Below, piece after piece: positions 45,406-55,294 of a DNA stretch of 64,000 bases (position 1 is its first letter; each line of letters begins with the position of its first letter). Where the stretch lies: positions 248,001 through 312,000 of the forward strand of contig SUZJ01000001.1 of NCBI GenBank assembly GCA_015059945.1, read 5' to 3'. The translations under genes and the position numbers were made by a program. The notes beneath the pieces were generated by a model that was not told the origin of the DNA, ran no database searches, and was given only the letters and a program-made list of their open reading frames with translations. The stretch is from Rikenellaceae bacterium. GTDB lineage: Bacteria > Bacteroidota > Bacteroidia > Bacteroidales > Rikenellaceae.

Positions 45406-46110
45406 TTAGACGATCCTCTGGGCAAAAATCTCATCAAACCACGCCATCTCCTCTTCGAGGGTCATACCTCCATTGTCGAGCACTATGGCATCGTCGGCCT
45501 TACGCAGGGGGCTGATGGCGCGAGTCTGGTCGAGGTGGTCGCGCTGGCGAATGTTCTCGACAATCTCCTCCATACTCACCTGTTCGCCCTTGGCTTGCAG
45601 CTCGCGGTAGCGGCGCTCGGCCCTCACCTCGGGGTCGGCAGTCATAAAAATCTTCAACTCGGCATTGGGAAATACCACCGTGCCAATATCCCTGCCATCC
45701 ATAACCACCCCCTTGTCGCGCCCCATACGCTGTTGTAGGGCCACAAGCCTTTTGCGTACCTCGGCCACCGCACTCACCGAGCTTACCAAATTGCTAACTT
45801 CAATAGTGCGAATCTTGCCCTCTACCCACACGCCATTGACATAGATGTCGCTGGCGCCACGCTCGGGGTTGAAGCGGAACGAGATGTCTATGTCGTCGAG
45901 CATACCAATCAAGGCCTCTTCGTTGAGGATGCCGTTGCTGATAGCTCCGTTTTCGAGCGCATAGAGGGTTACGGCGCGGTACATAGCGCCGGTGTCGATA
46001 AAGATGTAGCCGAGTCGGGCTGCAACCAACTTGGCAAAGGTGCTTTTGCCGCACGACGAGAATCCATCGACGGCGATAACGATTTTCTTAGCGGTGTGGG
46101 AATAGGTCAT
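45406..46110 (-). CDS. cmk: Cytidylate kinase
   Basis: 234 aa. Phosphorylates CMP and dCMP. P-loop GFSSCGKSTFAK (about 16-27), IDTGAMYRAVT (about 38-48), GRDIGTVVFPNAELKIF and the C-terminal DQTRAISPLRKADDAIVLDN. Slightly longer than the family mean because of its N-terminus. It overlaps the LysE-type gene by 23 nt. Other nucleotide genes in the window are upp and thyA. Confidence 0.95.
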   Translation of the reverse strand: MTYSHTAKKIVIAVDGFSSCGKSTFAKLVAARLGYIFIDTGAMYRAVTLYALENGAISNGILNEEALIGMLDDIDISFRFNPERGASDIYVNGVWVEGKIRTIEVSNLVSSVSAVAEVRKRLVALQQRMGRDKGVVMDGRDIGTVVFPNAELKIFMTADPEVRAERRYRELQAKGEQVSMEEIVENIRQRDHLDQTRAISPLRKADDAIVLDNGGMTLEEEMAWFDEIFAQRIV

Positions 46111-46768
46111 CGAGGTGAATGTTTATGTTCAAATCCGAAATCATCGAGGCTATAAGGCTCAGTCCGATGAGGGTTATTATGGTGCCCGCAATGCGGTTGA
46201 TCCAGAGCATATGACGTGGACGGAAGTTCTTGCGTACCAGCTTCATCAGCACCGCAATCAGTGTCCACCAGGCCATACATCCGCCCATTACACCAATAAT
46301 CATCAGTGCGTTGGAGATTACCGTTCCCTCGGGGTTGCTGAAGCCCATTGCCTGAACGGTGGCTATAAGTGCAACGTGGGCGAGTATATAGGTGGGGTTG
46401 CTCAGGCCCAGCAGGAAGCCCGAAATGTAGTCCTGCCAGCCGCCCTTACCGGCTTGGGTGCGGTTACGACGTATCTGTACGGCGGGGTTGGTGAGGAAGA
46501 TGTTTACACCAAAGAAGGTGATGCAAAAACCCGCAATGCCCTTGATTAGTAGCATATGGCTCTCGACAAACGACATCACCATTGCCAGCGAGAAGAAGGC
46601 AATCGACGAGTAGAGCGTGTCGCACGTTGCCACACCCAGACCTGTGAGCAGTCCCGAGCGCATACCCTTGCTCAGGTTGCGCTGAATGGTCAGGATGCAG
46701 GTGGGGCCAGGGGGTACCGAGGCCATCACGCCAACCATTAGTCCGCCAATGAGTACGTTAATCCACAT
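46088..46768 (-). CDS. LysE-family exporter
   Basis: 226 aa with six membrane helices. Start MWINVLIGGLMVGVMASVPPGPTC carries the family's N-terminal PPGP motif; GLGVATCDTLYSSIAFF and LLGLSNPTYILAHVALIA match the RhtB/LysE amino-acid exporter fold. The substrate is unknown. The ATG at 46768 is preferred because the upstream residues are not hydrophobic. Its 3' end overlaps cmk. Confidence 0.85.
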   Translation of the reverse strand: MWINVLIGGLMVGVMASVPPGPTCILTIQRNLSKGMRSGLLTGLGVATCDTLYSSIAFFSLAMVMSFVESHMLLIKGIAGFCITFFGVNIFLTNPAVQIRRNRTQAGKGGWQDYISGFLLGLSNPTYILAHVALIATVQAMGFSNPEGTVISNALMIIGVMGGCMAWWTLIAVLMKLVRKNFRPRHMLWINRIAGTIITLIGLSLIASMISDLNINIHLDDLFPHR

Positions 46769-46894
46769 AGTGCTTGAAATTGGTGCATAATTTACAACAT
46801 ACAAAGATAGTTATATTTTTTCCATTTTTTACGGCCCGCAGCCCCTCTTGCATAAAAAGTTACCCTTTGGGTAAAACATTTAGACAAAAAAGAG

Positions 46895-46902
46895 TACTTT
46901 TG
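46895..46902 (+). promoter_or_regulatory. -7 box of the lnt promoter
   Basis: TACTTTTG, 21 nt before the lnt ATG. The nearest TTTG (46866-46869) is farther than usual. On the opposite strand TATCTTTG (46803-46810) is a candidate for the lysE-cmk transcript. Confidence 0.5.
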
Positions 46903-46923
46903 TGGAGATAAACCCCGTTCTGA

Positions 46924-48537
46924 ATGATGACTATGAAACTAAAAACATACCAAAGAGCCCTGTTGGCTCTGCTGAGTGTAGTACTTTTGAGCCTCGGATG
47001 GCTCCGTACTACGGGCCTTGTGCTGCTCGTGGCACTTGTTCCCCTGCTTCTGATTTCGGCCTCTTACGACTCGTCGCGCCGTTCGTTTTGGCGTATGGCG
47101 GGATGGACGGCTCTGGTTATGGGCCTGTGGACCATTGTTACCTGTTGGTGGATATATTACGCTGCTGCTGTGGGTGTTGTGGCTGCTACGATAGTGCAGA
47201 TAGTGCTCTTCGGTGGTGTCTTTATGGTCTACCACTACGCCTCCAAGCGTGCCCGCCCCGTTCACGCCTATACGCTGCTCATTTGCGGTTGGCTGTGGGC
47301 CGAGCACTTCTACCTCAATGCCGAGATTTCGTTCCCTTGGTTGGTGCTGGGTAACGGCTTTGCTAACGACGTGTGGGCGGTGCAGTGGTATGAGTTTACG
47401 GGCTCGCTGGGTGGCTCGCTGTGGGTACTGCTGGTGAATGTGCTGGCTTTCGAGTGGCTCACCAAGCATACCAAATGTAAGGCTCTGGTGGCAGCAGGAT
47501 TTGCTGTTGTACCCCTGCTCTGCTCGGTTGTGGTGGGTGCAATGTGGAAGGCTCCCGAGAGGCCCCAGGCTACCGTTACGGTGGTGCAGCCCAACATCGA
47601 TCCCTACACCGAAAAGTACACCATCGCTCCTCTGTATCAGACACGTATGCTCACTTCGCTCTGTGGCGAGGCTCCCGAGGATGTGGACTATATCGTTATG
47701 CCCGAGACGGTTGTGGGTGATGCCGGCGATGCCATCTGGGAGCACAACCTCTTTGGCAGCAACTCCATAAAGATGCTCGAAGAGTGCCGTGTGCGACATT
47801 ATCCTCAGTCGCAGATTATTACGGGAGCAATGACATTCAAACGCTACGCCTCCGAGGCCGAGGCATCTAAGACTGCACGTCATAGGGGCGATATGTGGTT
47901 TGACCGCTACAATGCAGCTCTGGCGCTCGACCGCGACTCAACCCTCAAAGTGAGCCACAAGAGCCGCCTGGTGGTGGGTGTCGAGAAGATGCCTTATATG
48001 AACCTGCTCAAACCGCTCGAAAAGCTGATTGTCGATCTTGGTGGCACTACGGGACAGTTGGGAGTGGACAAGTATCGCCGCCACTTCTTGCTCCGCAATG
48101 ACCACTTCCCCTACGGCGTTACTGCCGCAGCGCCAATATGTTACGAGTCGGTCTATGGCGAGCACTTTGCCGGCTGGAGTGCCGATGGTGCTCAACTGAT
48201 GATGGTCATCACCAACGACGGTTGGTGGCACGACACCGAGGGCTATCGCCAACACTTCTCCTACTCGCGCCTGCGTGCTATCGAGAGCCGCCGCTGGGTT
48301 TGCCGCGCTGCCAATACGGGCATTAGCGGATTTATCAGCCCCAAGGGCGAGGTTGTTCAGTCGCTCGGCTGGGATCAGCGAGGTACCCTCACCCAAAAGG
48401 TGCAACCCCTAAGCGAAGTGACCTACTATGCCCGCTATGGCGACTACATTGGCCGTTTGGGAGGCTATGTCTACCTGCTCGGGCTGCTCTACTATGTGAG
48501 CTACCGATTCCGCCGCAAAAATCACCTTGTAGACTAA
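46924..48537 (+). CDS. lnt: Apolipoprotein N-acyltransferase
   Basis: 537 aa. Adds the third acyl chain to lipoproteins at the inner membrane. N-terminal membrane bundle (about 10-220), then a nitrilase-type domain with the catalytic triad Glu in VMPETVVGD (about 261), Lys in YMNLLKPLEKL region and Cys in ICYESVYG (about 406). WWHDTEGYRQHFSYSRLRAIESRRW is typical. This fits the many lipoproteins in the window. The ATG cluster at 46924-46933 leaves the exact start open by three codons. Confidence 0.93.
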   Translation: MMTMKLKTYQRALLALLSVVLLSLGWLRTTGLVLLVALVPLLLISASYDSSRRSFWRMAGWTALVMGLWTIVTCWWIYYAAAVGVVAATIVQIVLFGGVFMVYHYASKRARPVHAYTLLICGWLWAEHFYLNAEISFPWLVLGNGFANDVWAVQWYEFTGSLGGSLWVLLVNVLAFEWLTKHTKCKALVAAGFAVVPLLCSVVVGAMWKAPERPQATVTVVQPNIDPYTEKYTIAPLYQTRMLTSLCGEAPEDVDYIVMPETVVGDAGDAIWEHNLFGSNSIKMLEECRVRHYPQSQIITGAMTFKRYASEAEASKTARHRGDMWFDRYNAALALDRDSTLKVSHKSRLVVGVEKMPYMNLLKPLEKLIVDLGGTTGQLGVDKYRRHFLLRNDHFPYGVTAAAPICYESVYGEHFAGWSADGAQLMMVITNDGWWHDTEGYRQHFSYSRLRAIESRRWVCRAANTGISGFISPKGEVVQSLGWDQRGTLTQKVQPLSEVTYYARYGDYIGRLGGYVYLLGLLYYVSYRFRRKNHLVD

Positions 48538-48579
48538 TTTTTATTCAGCAAATAACACCACCAAACTGTCTCTTGCACA

Positions 48580-49878
48580 ATGAATTACTCGCAGACTATC
48601 GACTTTCTGTTCAACTCGTTCCCAACCTACCAAAACATTGGCCCGGGGGCCTATAAAGAGGGGTTGCAGAACATTACCCGTATGTGTGAGGTGCTCGACA
48701 ATCCACAGCGAAACTACTTCGTCATTCACGTTGCGGGTACCAATGGTAAGGGGTCGGTGTCGCATATGCTCGCCTCGGTCTTGCAACAAGCGGGTTATTG
48801 TGTGGGCCTCTATACTTCGCCCCACTTGGTCGATTTCCGCGAGCGCATAAGGGTTGATGGCGAGCCTATCAGCGAGCGCCAAGTGGTTAAGTTTGTCGAC
48901 GAGTACCGCGATAAGATGGTCGAGTTGGGCCTGTCGTTCTTCGAGATGACTACGGCGTTGGCCTTTCACCACTTTTCGGAGAGTAGTGTAGAGATTGCAG
49001 TGGTCGAAACGGGCCTTGGAGGTCGCCTTGATGCTACCAACATTGTCAAGCCTATATTGTCGATAATCACCAACATAGGCCTCGAGCACACTGCTCTGCT
49101 GGGCGGCACGATTGCCGAGATTGCCTTCGAGAAGGGCGGCATCATCAAGCCCGAGGTGCCGGTGATTGTTGGCGAGAGCCACCCCGAGAGTTGCCCCGTT
49201 TTTGAGGAGCTTGCTCAGGCCAACCGCACGTCTGTTGTCTACGCCGACCGCACTTGGGAGGTTTTAGATACCGAGCCTTCGGGAGCCTTGGTGCGCTACA
49301 CCCTGCAACGCCACAGCGACGGTCGTACACAGATTTTGGACCTCGACTTGGCAGGAGCATATCAGCGCAAAAATATCCTTACGGCACGTACCGCAGTGAG
49401 TCTGCTGCGTAACCATACCCACCTGAATATCTCTACCCGCGCTCTGGTCGAGGGTATTCGCACTGTGGCCTCTTCGACCGGCCTCAGGGGGCGCTGGCAG
49501 CAACTCTCGCAAGCCCCTCTGGTAGTGTGCGATACGGGCCACAATGCTCACGGCTTGGCCGAGGTGGTTGCCCAGATTAGGGCCCAACACTACGAGCGCC
49601 TGTTTATGGTTATAGGTATGGTCGATGACAAGGATTTCTCGTCGGTAATTCCGCTTATGCCCAAGGAGGCTCACTACGTTTTTACTCAGGCTTCGGTGCG
49701 CCGAGCTCTGCCTGCCGATGAGTTGGCCGCCAAGTTCTGCCACGAGGGGTTTGAGGGCGATGTTGTGCCCGATGTTCACGATGCCTACCGCCACGCCATA
49801 TCGCTCGCCTCGGCCGATGATATGATTTTCATCGGTGGCAGTACCTTTGTGGTGGCCGACCTGCTGGCCGACGAGTAG
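48580..49878 (+). CDS. folC: Folylpolyglutamate synthase/dihydrofolate synthase
   Basis: 432 aa. Makes dihydrofolate and adds glutamates to folates. P-loop VAGTNGKGSVSHMLAS (about 50-65), TSPHLVDFRERI, the Mur-ligase-like ETGLGGRLDATN (about 145-156), HTALLG and the C-terminal AHNAHGLAEV. It follows lnt by 42 nt. Together with thyA and folA in the window it forms a dispersed folate set. A strong terminator follows. Confidence 0.94.
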   Translation: MNYSQTIDFLFNSFPTYQNIGPGAYKEGLQNITRMCEVLDNPQRNYFVIHVAGTNGKGSVSHMLASVLQQAGYCVGLYTSPHLVDFRERIRVDGEPISERQVVKFVDEYRDKMVELGLSFFEMTTALAFHHFSESSVEIAVVETGLGGRLDATNIVKPILSIITNIGLEHTALLGGTIAEIAFEKGGIIKPEVPVIVGESHPESCPVFEELAQANRTSVVYADRTWEVLDTEPSGALVRYTLQRHSDGRTQILDLDLAGAYQRKNILTARTAVSLLRNHTHLNISTRALVEGIRTVASSTGLRGRWQQLSQAPLVVCDTGHNAHGLAEVVAQIRAQHYERLFMVIGMVDDKDFSSVIPLMPKEAHYVFTQASVRRALPADELAAKFCHEGFEGDVVPDVHDAYRHAISLASADDMIFIGGSTFVVADLLADE

Positions 49879-49895
49879 CCTTTCGGTATGGATAA

Positions 49896-49933
49896 AACAA
49901 AGCCTACCTTCGTGCACGAAGGTAGGCTTTGTT
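49896..49933 (+). terminator. Terminator after folC
   Basis: Near-perfect 17-18-bp stem AACAAAGCCTACCTTCG with its complement (49896-49912 with 49917-49933), tight loop, T-rich tail. Also serves as a terminator for the convergent antiporter gene. Confidence 0.92.
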
Positions 49934-49955
49934 GTTGTAATAGAGGATGTCTGCT

Positions 49956-50906
49956 CTACAACTGGCCACTGATAAGGTATGCCAAGTAGCAACCAAAGCA
50001 GGCAAACATCACAAGGCCACCCCAACGGCTGATTTTGCCCTTCAAGCCCAGTAGTGCCGTCAGCACCAGAGCACCCACCATAACCGCATAGTCTACAATG
50101 GTGATATTTGGCGCATCGAGGGTAATAACCTGCGAGCTGATACCCAAAATCAGGCAGATGTTGAAGATGTTTGAGCCAATGATATTGCCCAGAGCCAACT
50201 GGGTGTTCTTCTTCAGCGCAGCAGCAACCGAGGCGGCCAATTCGGGCAGCGAGGTGCCACAGGCAATAAGGGTGATACTGATGAATGCATCGCTCACGCC
50301 CAGCTGCTTGGCAATCGCAATGGCCTGGTCCACAAAGGTGTCGCAACCGACAATCAGCACCACTACGCCCACCAAAACCAGCCCAATAGCCTTGCCCAAT
50401 GAGGTGGGTTTTGCATCGGCAAGCTCCTCGGGAGTTGCGGCACCCTCCTTTTTTCCGTCGCGCAGCGACATCCACATATAGGCTACAAAACAAGCGAGTA
50501 GTACCACTCCGTCGTACCACGCCAGCGTGGGCTGCGATCCATCGAACAGGTTGAAGGTGAGCAACAACAACAGCACCGACAGGCCAAAGCAGATGGGCAG
50601 GTCTTTGCGTAGGTTGCTACGAGTGATGGTTACGGGATAGGCTATGGCGGTTACGCTCAGTATGGCCAAGACGTTGAAGATGTTGGAGCCCACCACGTTG
50701 CCAATCGACACAGATGCGTTGCCGTCGATTGCGCCCTTGATGCTCACCACCAGCTCGGGCAGCGAGGTGCCAATGCCCACAACCACTGCGCCAATCACAA
50801 AGTCCGACACTTTGAGCCTTCGGGCCACCGCCACAGCGCCATCTACAAACCAGTTTGCGCCATAGATGATGGCCACGAACGATATAACAAGTAATACGTA
50901 TGTCAT
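49956..50906 (-). CDS. Calcium/sodium antiporter (CaCA family)
   Basis: 316 aa with ten predicted membrane helices in two inverted repeats. The alpha-repeat motifs GIGTSLPELVVS (about 44-55) and GNVVGSNIFNVLA (about 68-80), and again ACGTSLPELAAS and GNIIGSNIFNICL in the second half, are the CaCA ion-binding signatures (YrbG-like). A charged loop (RDGKKEGAATPEELADAKP) joins the halves. No clustered partner gene. Confidence 0.93.
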   Translation of the reverse strand: MTYVLLVISFVAIIYGANWFVDGAVAVARRLKVSDFVIGAVVVGIGTSLPELVVSIKGAIDGNASVSIGNVVGSNIFNVLAILSVTAIAYPVTITRSNLRKDLPICFGLSVLLLLLTFNLFDGSQPTLAWYDGVVLLACFVAYMWMSLRDGKKEGAATPEELADAKPTSLGKAIGLVLVGVVVLIVGCDTFVDQAIAIAKQLGVSDAFISITLIACGTSLPELAASVAAALKKNTQLALGNIIGSNIFNICLILGISSQVITLDAPNITIVDYAVMVGALVLTALLGLKGKISRWGGLVMFACFGCYLAYLISGQL

Positions 50907-51029
50907 AATTCTACTATATGTTTACCTCTAAAAAACGAGCCCGCAAAAATACGCTTTTTTTATAAACTCGCCACTCTTATATTGTACAATAAGTGTTCGG
51001 ATTGGGATTTGTGTTGGGTGTGGGGTGCA

Positions 51030-52247
51030 TTAGCGCAGTCGGTTGCGGGCAAAGTGCCCCTTGGCAAGGGCAAAGAATACCACCACGCCCAAGATGTTCA
51101 CCACCCAAGCTCCCCAGAAGGCTGCCCCATAGCCCCACCACTCGGCCAGTGCTCCGCCAACAACCATTCCCAAGCCTACGCCTATGTCCCACGAAACCAG
51201 CATCGTAGAGTTGGCCGTACCTCGCTGAGCATTGCTTGCCAAGTTTATGAACATTGTTTGGTAGGCGGGGAACATATGGCCGTTGCCGAGGCCAATAATC
51301 AGTGCTGAGCCGTAGTAGCTCCACTCGTTGTGAACGGCGGCAAAGAGCAGGTAGCCAAAGAGCGAAATGACCACACCCACCGAGGCGTTCTGCACCACCT
51401 TGCCCTGGCGTAGCGTGCGACTTCCCACCAGTCGCGAGAGTATCAGGCCCACCGACAGCAGGGCAAAAAATAGGCCCGAGCCACCCACAATGCCCAACTC
51501 CTCTTTGCCGTAGATAGCAATGTAGGTCGATAGCACACCATACGAAAACGAGAGGCAGCCGAGCGACAGCCCTATGCGCCACCCTTTGAGCAGTATGAAG
51601 CGGTCGAGGCTCAGCGGGGCTTTGTTCTTAACCTGCTCGCGTGCAGGCATTTTGAGCGTTGCACTAATGGCCAAACCGCCACCCGCAAAGAGTAGCGACA
51701 GCCCAAAGAGTATGTCGAAATTCTGACAAGCGCCATAGATTGCCAGCGCCACCGCAGGGGCAATGGCTGTGGCCACATTGTTGCTCAACCCGTAGTAGCC
51801 AATACCCTCGGCTCGTCGAGTAGAGTGGAGCACGTCTATTGCTACGGTACTATTGGCCACCGTGGTTGCCCCAAAGGGGGCTCCGTGAAGTGTCCTTATG
51901 ACGGCAAATAGGGCCAACGACCCCGCCACAATGTAGCCACCAAACAACACCGCAAAGAGCGAATAGGCCACCAGCAACACTACCTTGCGAGGGAATGTAT
52001 CGACAAAGTAGCCACTAAACGGGCGTATCAGCAGGGCGGTGATGGTGTAGCCGCTCAAGACCAATCCGATGGTATCTTTGTCGGCCCCGAAGTTCTCGCT
52101 CAGGTAGATTGGCAGCAGGGGCGTGAGCAGCATAAACGAAAAGAATATCATAAAGTTAGACAACCACGCCTTGGTGTAGTTGGCATTCCACAGTCGCTCC
52201 TTTTTTACGGGAGTTACCGGGGTGTTGATGTCGCTGTTGTTACTCAT
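51030..52247 (-). CDS. MFS transporter
   Basis: 405 aa with twelve predicted helices. FNF-like start (NYTKAWLSNFMIFFSFMLLTPLLPIYLSENFGA), the MFS loop GYFVDTFPRKVVL after helix 2 (RPFSGYF) and GALAEWWGYGAAFW near the end. Resembles the YfcJ/arabinose-efflux-type exporters; the substrate cannot be read from sequence. The frame is open far upstream, but that part is not protein-like and runs into the pullulanase 3' end, so I start at the ATG at 52247. Confidence 0.88.
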   Translation of the reverse strand: MSNNSDINTPVTPVKKERLWNANYTKAWLSNFMIFFSFMLLTPLLPIYLSENFGADKDTIGLVLSGYTITALLIRPFSGYFVDTFPRKVVLLVAYSLFAVLFGGYIVAGSLALFAVIRTLHGAPFGATTVANSTVAIDVLHSTRRAEGIGYYGLSNNVATAIAPAVALAIYGACQNFDILFGLSLLFAGGGLAISATLKMPAREQVKNKAPLSLDRFILLKGWRIGLSLGCLSFSYGVLSTYIAIYGKEELGIVGGSGLFFALLSVGLILSRLVGSRTLRQGKVVQNASVGVVISLFGYLLFAAVHNEWSYYGSALIIGLGNGHMFPAYQTMFINLASNAQRGTANSTMLVSWDIGVGLGMVVGGALAEWWGYGAAFWGAWVVNILGVVVFFALAKGHFARNRLR

Positions 52248-52348
52248 TTCGTCTTCTTGTTGTTTGTGCTTTTGTCGCCGCAAAGGTATAAAAAAGCGAG
52301 GTTGGTTGTTCTTCCTTCCTCGCTTTTGTTGTGCCGTTGGCTTGTGTT

Positions 52349-54358
52349 CTACTTGCGGAACGCTATGATGGCGCTGGTGCCGTGAACGTAGAAGTCGGTG
52401 CCGTTGAATGTGCGTGGCGAGTCGAGCTGCATCTTGCCGTCCTCGCAAACAATGTTCCAACCGCCACCCTCGGGGAATTTCATATCCACACCGCTCAGCG
52501 AGCCATTGTAGATTACCAATACCTGGCTCCACTTGTCGCCCACTGCTGCACCATTGATGGTGTACATAACGGTACCCTCGGGCGAGTCGATAAACTTCAA
52601 GTTGTCAGCCACTTGCTCGGTAGTGGCCATACGGAAGGCAGGGTGGGTGCGACGCATCCTGATGAGCTCGCGGTAGTAGGTGAATACGTCGTTGTATTTG
52701 GCCTTGTGGCTCCAATCGATGCGGTTAATCTCGTCGGGCAAGTTGTAGGTGTTGCGGATGTTCTGCTTGGTGCGGTAGAGCTCCTCGCCACAGAAGATGA
52801 AGGGCACGCCCTGGGCGGTCATCACAATGGTCTGCGCCAGTAGGTCTATGCGCTTCTGCTGCTCGGCCGACAGGTGGCTGCTGGTCTGGTGAATCTTGTC
52901 GCGCAAGCACTCGTCGTCGTGGCACGAAACGTAGTTGATAACCTCGGTGGGGTTGTTGGCGTAGGGTGCGTTGGAGTAGTTTACGGTGGCGTAGTCAATC
53001 TGTGGGTGCTCGGTTGCGCCCACAATGCCAAACTTGATGCTCTCTTTCTGGCGGTTACCCACAACACCCGAAGCAAAACCACCCGTACCTGCACTCATCC
53101 ACTCGCCCCTGAGGCCGTCGCGAATGTCGTCGCTGAATACTGCCACGCGGGGGAATTTGGGGCCATTGGCCTTGTTGGCCTGCTGCTCGGTGGGCAGGGG
53201 CGAGCCTCCTGCCATCCAGCCCTCGCCATAGACAAAGATGCCGGGGTTAATCTTGTCCAACTCGGCCCTGACACTGTTCATTGTTTCGATGTCGTGAATT
53301 GCCATCAGGTCGAAGCGGAAGCCGTCGATGTGGTACTCCTCGGCCCAGTACTTAACCGACTCGGTGATGTAGCGACGTACCATTGGGCGCTCCGAGGCGG
53401 TCTCGTTGCCGCAGCCCGAGGCATTCGAGTAGTCGCCATCCTCGTCTTGGCGGTAGTAGTAGCCGGGAACGGTGAGCGAGAAGTTTGAGCCGTCGTTGGT
53501 GAAGGTGTGGTTGTACACCACGTCCATAATAACGCCGATGCCGGCCTCGTGCAGAGCCTTTACCATCTGCTTCATCTCGTTGATACGCACGGTGGGCTCA
53601 AAGGGGTTGGTCGAGTAGCCACCCTCGGGGGCGTTGTAGTTCTTTGGGTCGTAGCCCCAGTTGTATTTGTTCTGATCGAGGTGGGCCTCGTCAATCGAGC
53701 CGTAGTCATACGAGGGCAAGATGTGAACGTGGGTGATGCCCAGCTCTTTCAGGTGGTCGATACCGCTGGCCAAACCCTCAGGAGTGGTGGTCCCCTGCTC
53801 GGTCAGAGCCAAGAATTTGCCCTTGTTGGTAATGCCACTATTCTCGGCAATCGAGAAGTCGCGGTGGTGCATCTCGTAGATAATGATGTCGGTGAAGTTC
53901 TCCACCGCGGGGCCCTTGTCGCCCTCCCAACCCTCGGGATTGGTGTCGGCGAGGTCGATTATGGCAGCTCGCAAGCCATTAACACCCACGGCCTTAGGCC
54001 ATACGCCAGGGGTTTCGGCCAATGTCTTGCCCTCCAAGGTAGTCACGGCAAATGTATAAAACTGCCCCTTGCGGTCGCCCTTGAGGGTCGCCTTCCAGGT
54101 GCCTTTAGCCCCTTTGGTCATTGCAACCTGCTCGATAGGCTCGCCACCTACGCCCTCGGCATATACGGACAAGGTTACTCCCTGGGCATCGGGGGCCCAA
54201 AGTTTGATTACCGATTGGGTAGGAGAGTAGGTGAGTCCGAGGTCGCCTTTGGTGTACTCGGGATAGGTGGCATAGTCGCCCACCACCACTTGTTGAGAGT
54301 TGCAAGCCATAATAGTCAGGCTACCCAGCAGGGCAGCAAGTTTTGTTAGTTTTTTCAT
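52349..54358 (-). CDS. pulA: Type I pullulanase lipoprotein (GH13)
   Basis: 669 aa with a lipoprotein signal (lipobox IMAC, Cys19). An N-terminal CBM48-like domain (about 45-130: VIKLWAPDAQGVTLSVY) precedes a GH13 barrel: YNWGYDPKNYNAPEGGYS (the YNWGYDP signature of type I pullulanases), DVVYNHTF, nucleophile region GFRFDLMAI (about 349), acid EGWM (about 378) and VSCHDDE (about 480), then a beta C-domain. It would cut alpha-1,6 branches of pullulan or starch at the cell surface or in the periplasm. Its promoter carries an inverted repeat (54404-54420) also seen in related form before the sugar transporter. Confidence 0.94.
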   Translation of the reverse strand: MKKLTKLAALLGSLTIMACNSQQVVVGDYATYPEYTKGDLGLTYSPTQSVIKLWAPDAQGVTLSVYAEGVGGEPIEQVAMTKGAKGTWKATLKGDRKGQFYTFAVTTLEGKTLAETPGVWPKAVGVNGLRAAIIDLADTNPEGWEGDKGPAVENFTDIIIYEMHHRDFSIAENSGITNKGKFLALTEQGTTTPEGLASGIDHLKELGITHVHILPSYDYGSIDEAHLDQNKYNWGYDPKNYNAPEGGYSTNPFEPTVRINEMKQMVKALHEAGIGVIMDVVYNHTFTNDGSNFSLTVPGYYYRQDEDGDYSNASGCGNETASERPMVRRYITESVKYWAEEYHIDGFRFDLMAIHDIETMNSVRAELDKINPGIFVYGEGWMAGGSPLPTEQQANKANGPKFPRVAVFSDDIRDGLRGEWMSAGTGGFASGVVGNRQKESIKFGIVGATEHPQIDYATVNYSNAPYANNPTEVINYVSCHDDECLRDKIHQTSSHLSAEQQKRIDLLAQTIVMTAQGVPFIFCGEELYRTKQNIRNTYNLPDEINRIDWSHKAKYNDVFTYYRELIRMRRTHPAFRMATTEQVADNLKFIDSPEGTVMYTINGAAVGDKWSQVLVIYNGSLSGVDMKFPEGGGWNIVCEDGKMQLDSPRTFNGTDFYVHGTSAIIAFRK

Positions 54359-54378
54359 ATATCTAATTTTGTGTTTCG

Positions 54379-54423
54379 TTGCGCACAAGTGCAAGTCGCA
54401 CCTCTTGCGTTTTACGCAAGGTA
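54379..54423 (-). promoter_or_regulatory. pulA promoter with two TTGC...GCAA-type inverted repeats
   Basis: CTTGCGT/ACGCAAG (54404-54410 with 54414-54420) is a perfect 7-bp inverted repeat with a 3-nt centre. It overlaps the -7-like TACCTTGC (54416-54423, minus strand). A second, weaker repeat TTGCGCACAAGTGCAA lies at 54379-54394, about 25 bp away. Two similar half-site pairs around the start point suggest an operator. Confidence 0.5.
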
Positions 54424-54514
54424 CGATTTTTTCTCTTACGATGGCGCTATTTTCCGACGAGAGTAGTCAAAAACCACGACCAAGCGACGCTCTGCACCGA
54501 TGAGCAACCTGCCA

Positions 54515-55294
54515 CTATTCGCGCCCATTGAGCCACTCCAAAAAGTCGTTGGCCCTGGCTCTGGACACAAACAAGTCGTCCCTCTGGGGTAGTTTTAGCT
54601 GCACTTTCAGCCTCGAACCAAAGTGTTTGGTTACCACTTGTATAGCCCTTAGTGCAACAATGTGCGAGCGACCTATGCGATAGAATTTGGCTCCGTCAAC
54701 CTTGCTCTCAATGGTGTCGAGCGAGTCGTCAATCACATACTCGCGCCCCTCGGAGGTGGTCAGATAGGTGGTCTTGCTCTCGGCATAGAAGAGGTTTATG
54801 TGGTCGGTGTCGATGGGTATGATTTTATCGCCCACCTTTACCAAGAAGCGGTCTTTGTAACGAGGTTTGGCGGGCTGAGTAAAGAGTTCGGCCAACTTGG
54901 CATAGTCGATGGCGGGCTGCGCCGCCTGCGAGGGCTGCGACAGGGCGCGACAGTGGTCTACTGCACTGCGCAGAGCCTCGTGTTCGATGGGTTTGAGCAG
55001 GTAGTCTACCGAGTGAATCTTAAATGCGTCGAGGGCATAATTGTCATAGGCTGTGGTGATTACCACTTGGCCCGACACTTTCGTAGCCTTGAATATGTCA
55101 AACCCCAGACCATCGGACAACTGCACGTCCATAAAGATAAGGTCGGCACCCTCGGGATGGGCTCCAAACCACTCGACCGACTCGCTCACCGAGCCGAGCA
55201 TACCCACTATTTCCAAGTCATCGGCAATGGCTTTCAGGGCGCGTTGCAGGTTCAGGCGCGAGGGTATTTCATCTTCTATTATCAGTACTCTCAT
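54515..55294 (-). CDS. LytTR-type response regulator
   Basis: 259 aa. Receiver domain 1-120 with VLIIEDE, phosphoacceptor Asp in LIFMDVQLSDG (about 57), TTAYDNYALDAF and YLLKP. The C-terminal LytTR DNA-binding domain (about 150-259: DRFLVKVGDKIIPIDTDHINLFYAE, FYRIGRSHIVALRAI) follows. It is the partner of the kinase directly upstream (4-nt overlap, ATGA). Lying between the pullulanase and the sugar transporter genes, it is the best candidate regulator of the starch cluster, but binding sites are not known. Confidence 0.93.
   Translation of the reverse strand: MRVLIIEDEIPSRLNLQRALKAIADDLEIVGMLGSVSESVEWFGAHPEGADLIFMDVQLSDGLGFDIFKATKVSGQVVITTAYDNYALDAFKIHSVDYLLKPIEHEALRSAVDHCRALSQPSQAAQPAIDYAKLAELFTQPAKPRYKDRFLVKVGDKIIPIDTDHINLFYAESKTTYLTTSEGREYVIDDSLDTIESKVDGAKFYRIGRSHIVALRAIQVVTKHFGSRLKVQLKLPQRDDLFVSRARANDFLEWLNGRE

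Noticed and set aside
51030-52532. N-terminal extension of the MFS protein to 500 aa
   Set aside because: The first 95 codons are Arg/Gln/His-rich shadow sequence antisense to the pullulanase end and the gap. A normal MFS start is at 52247.
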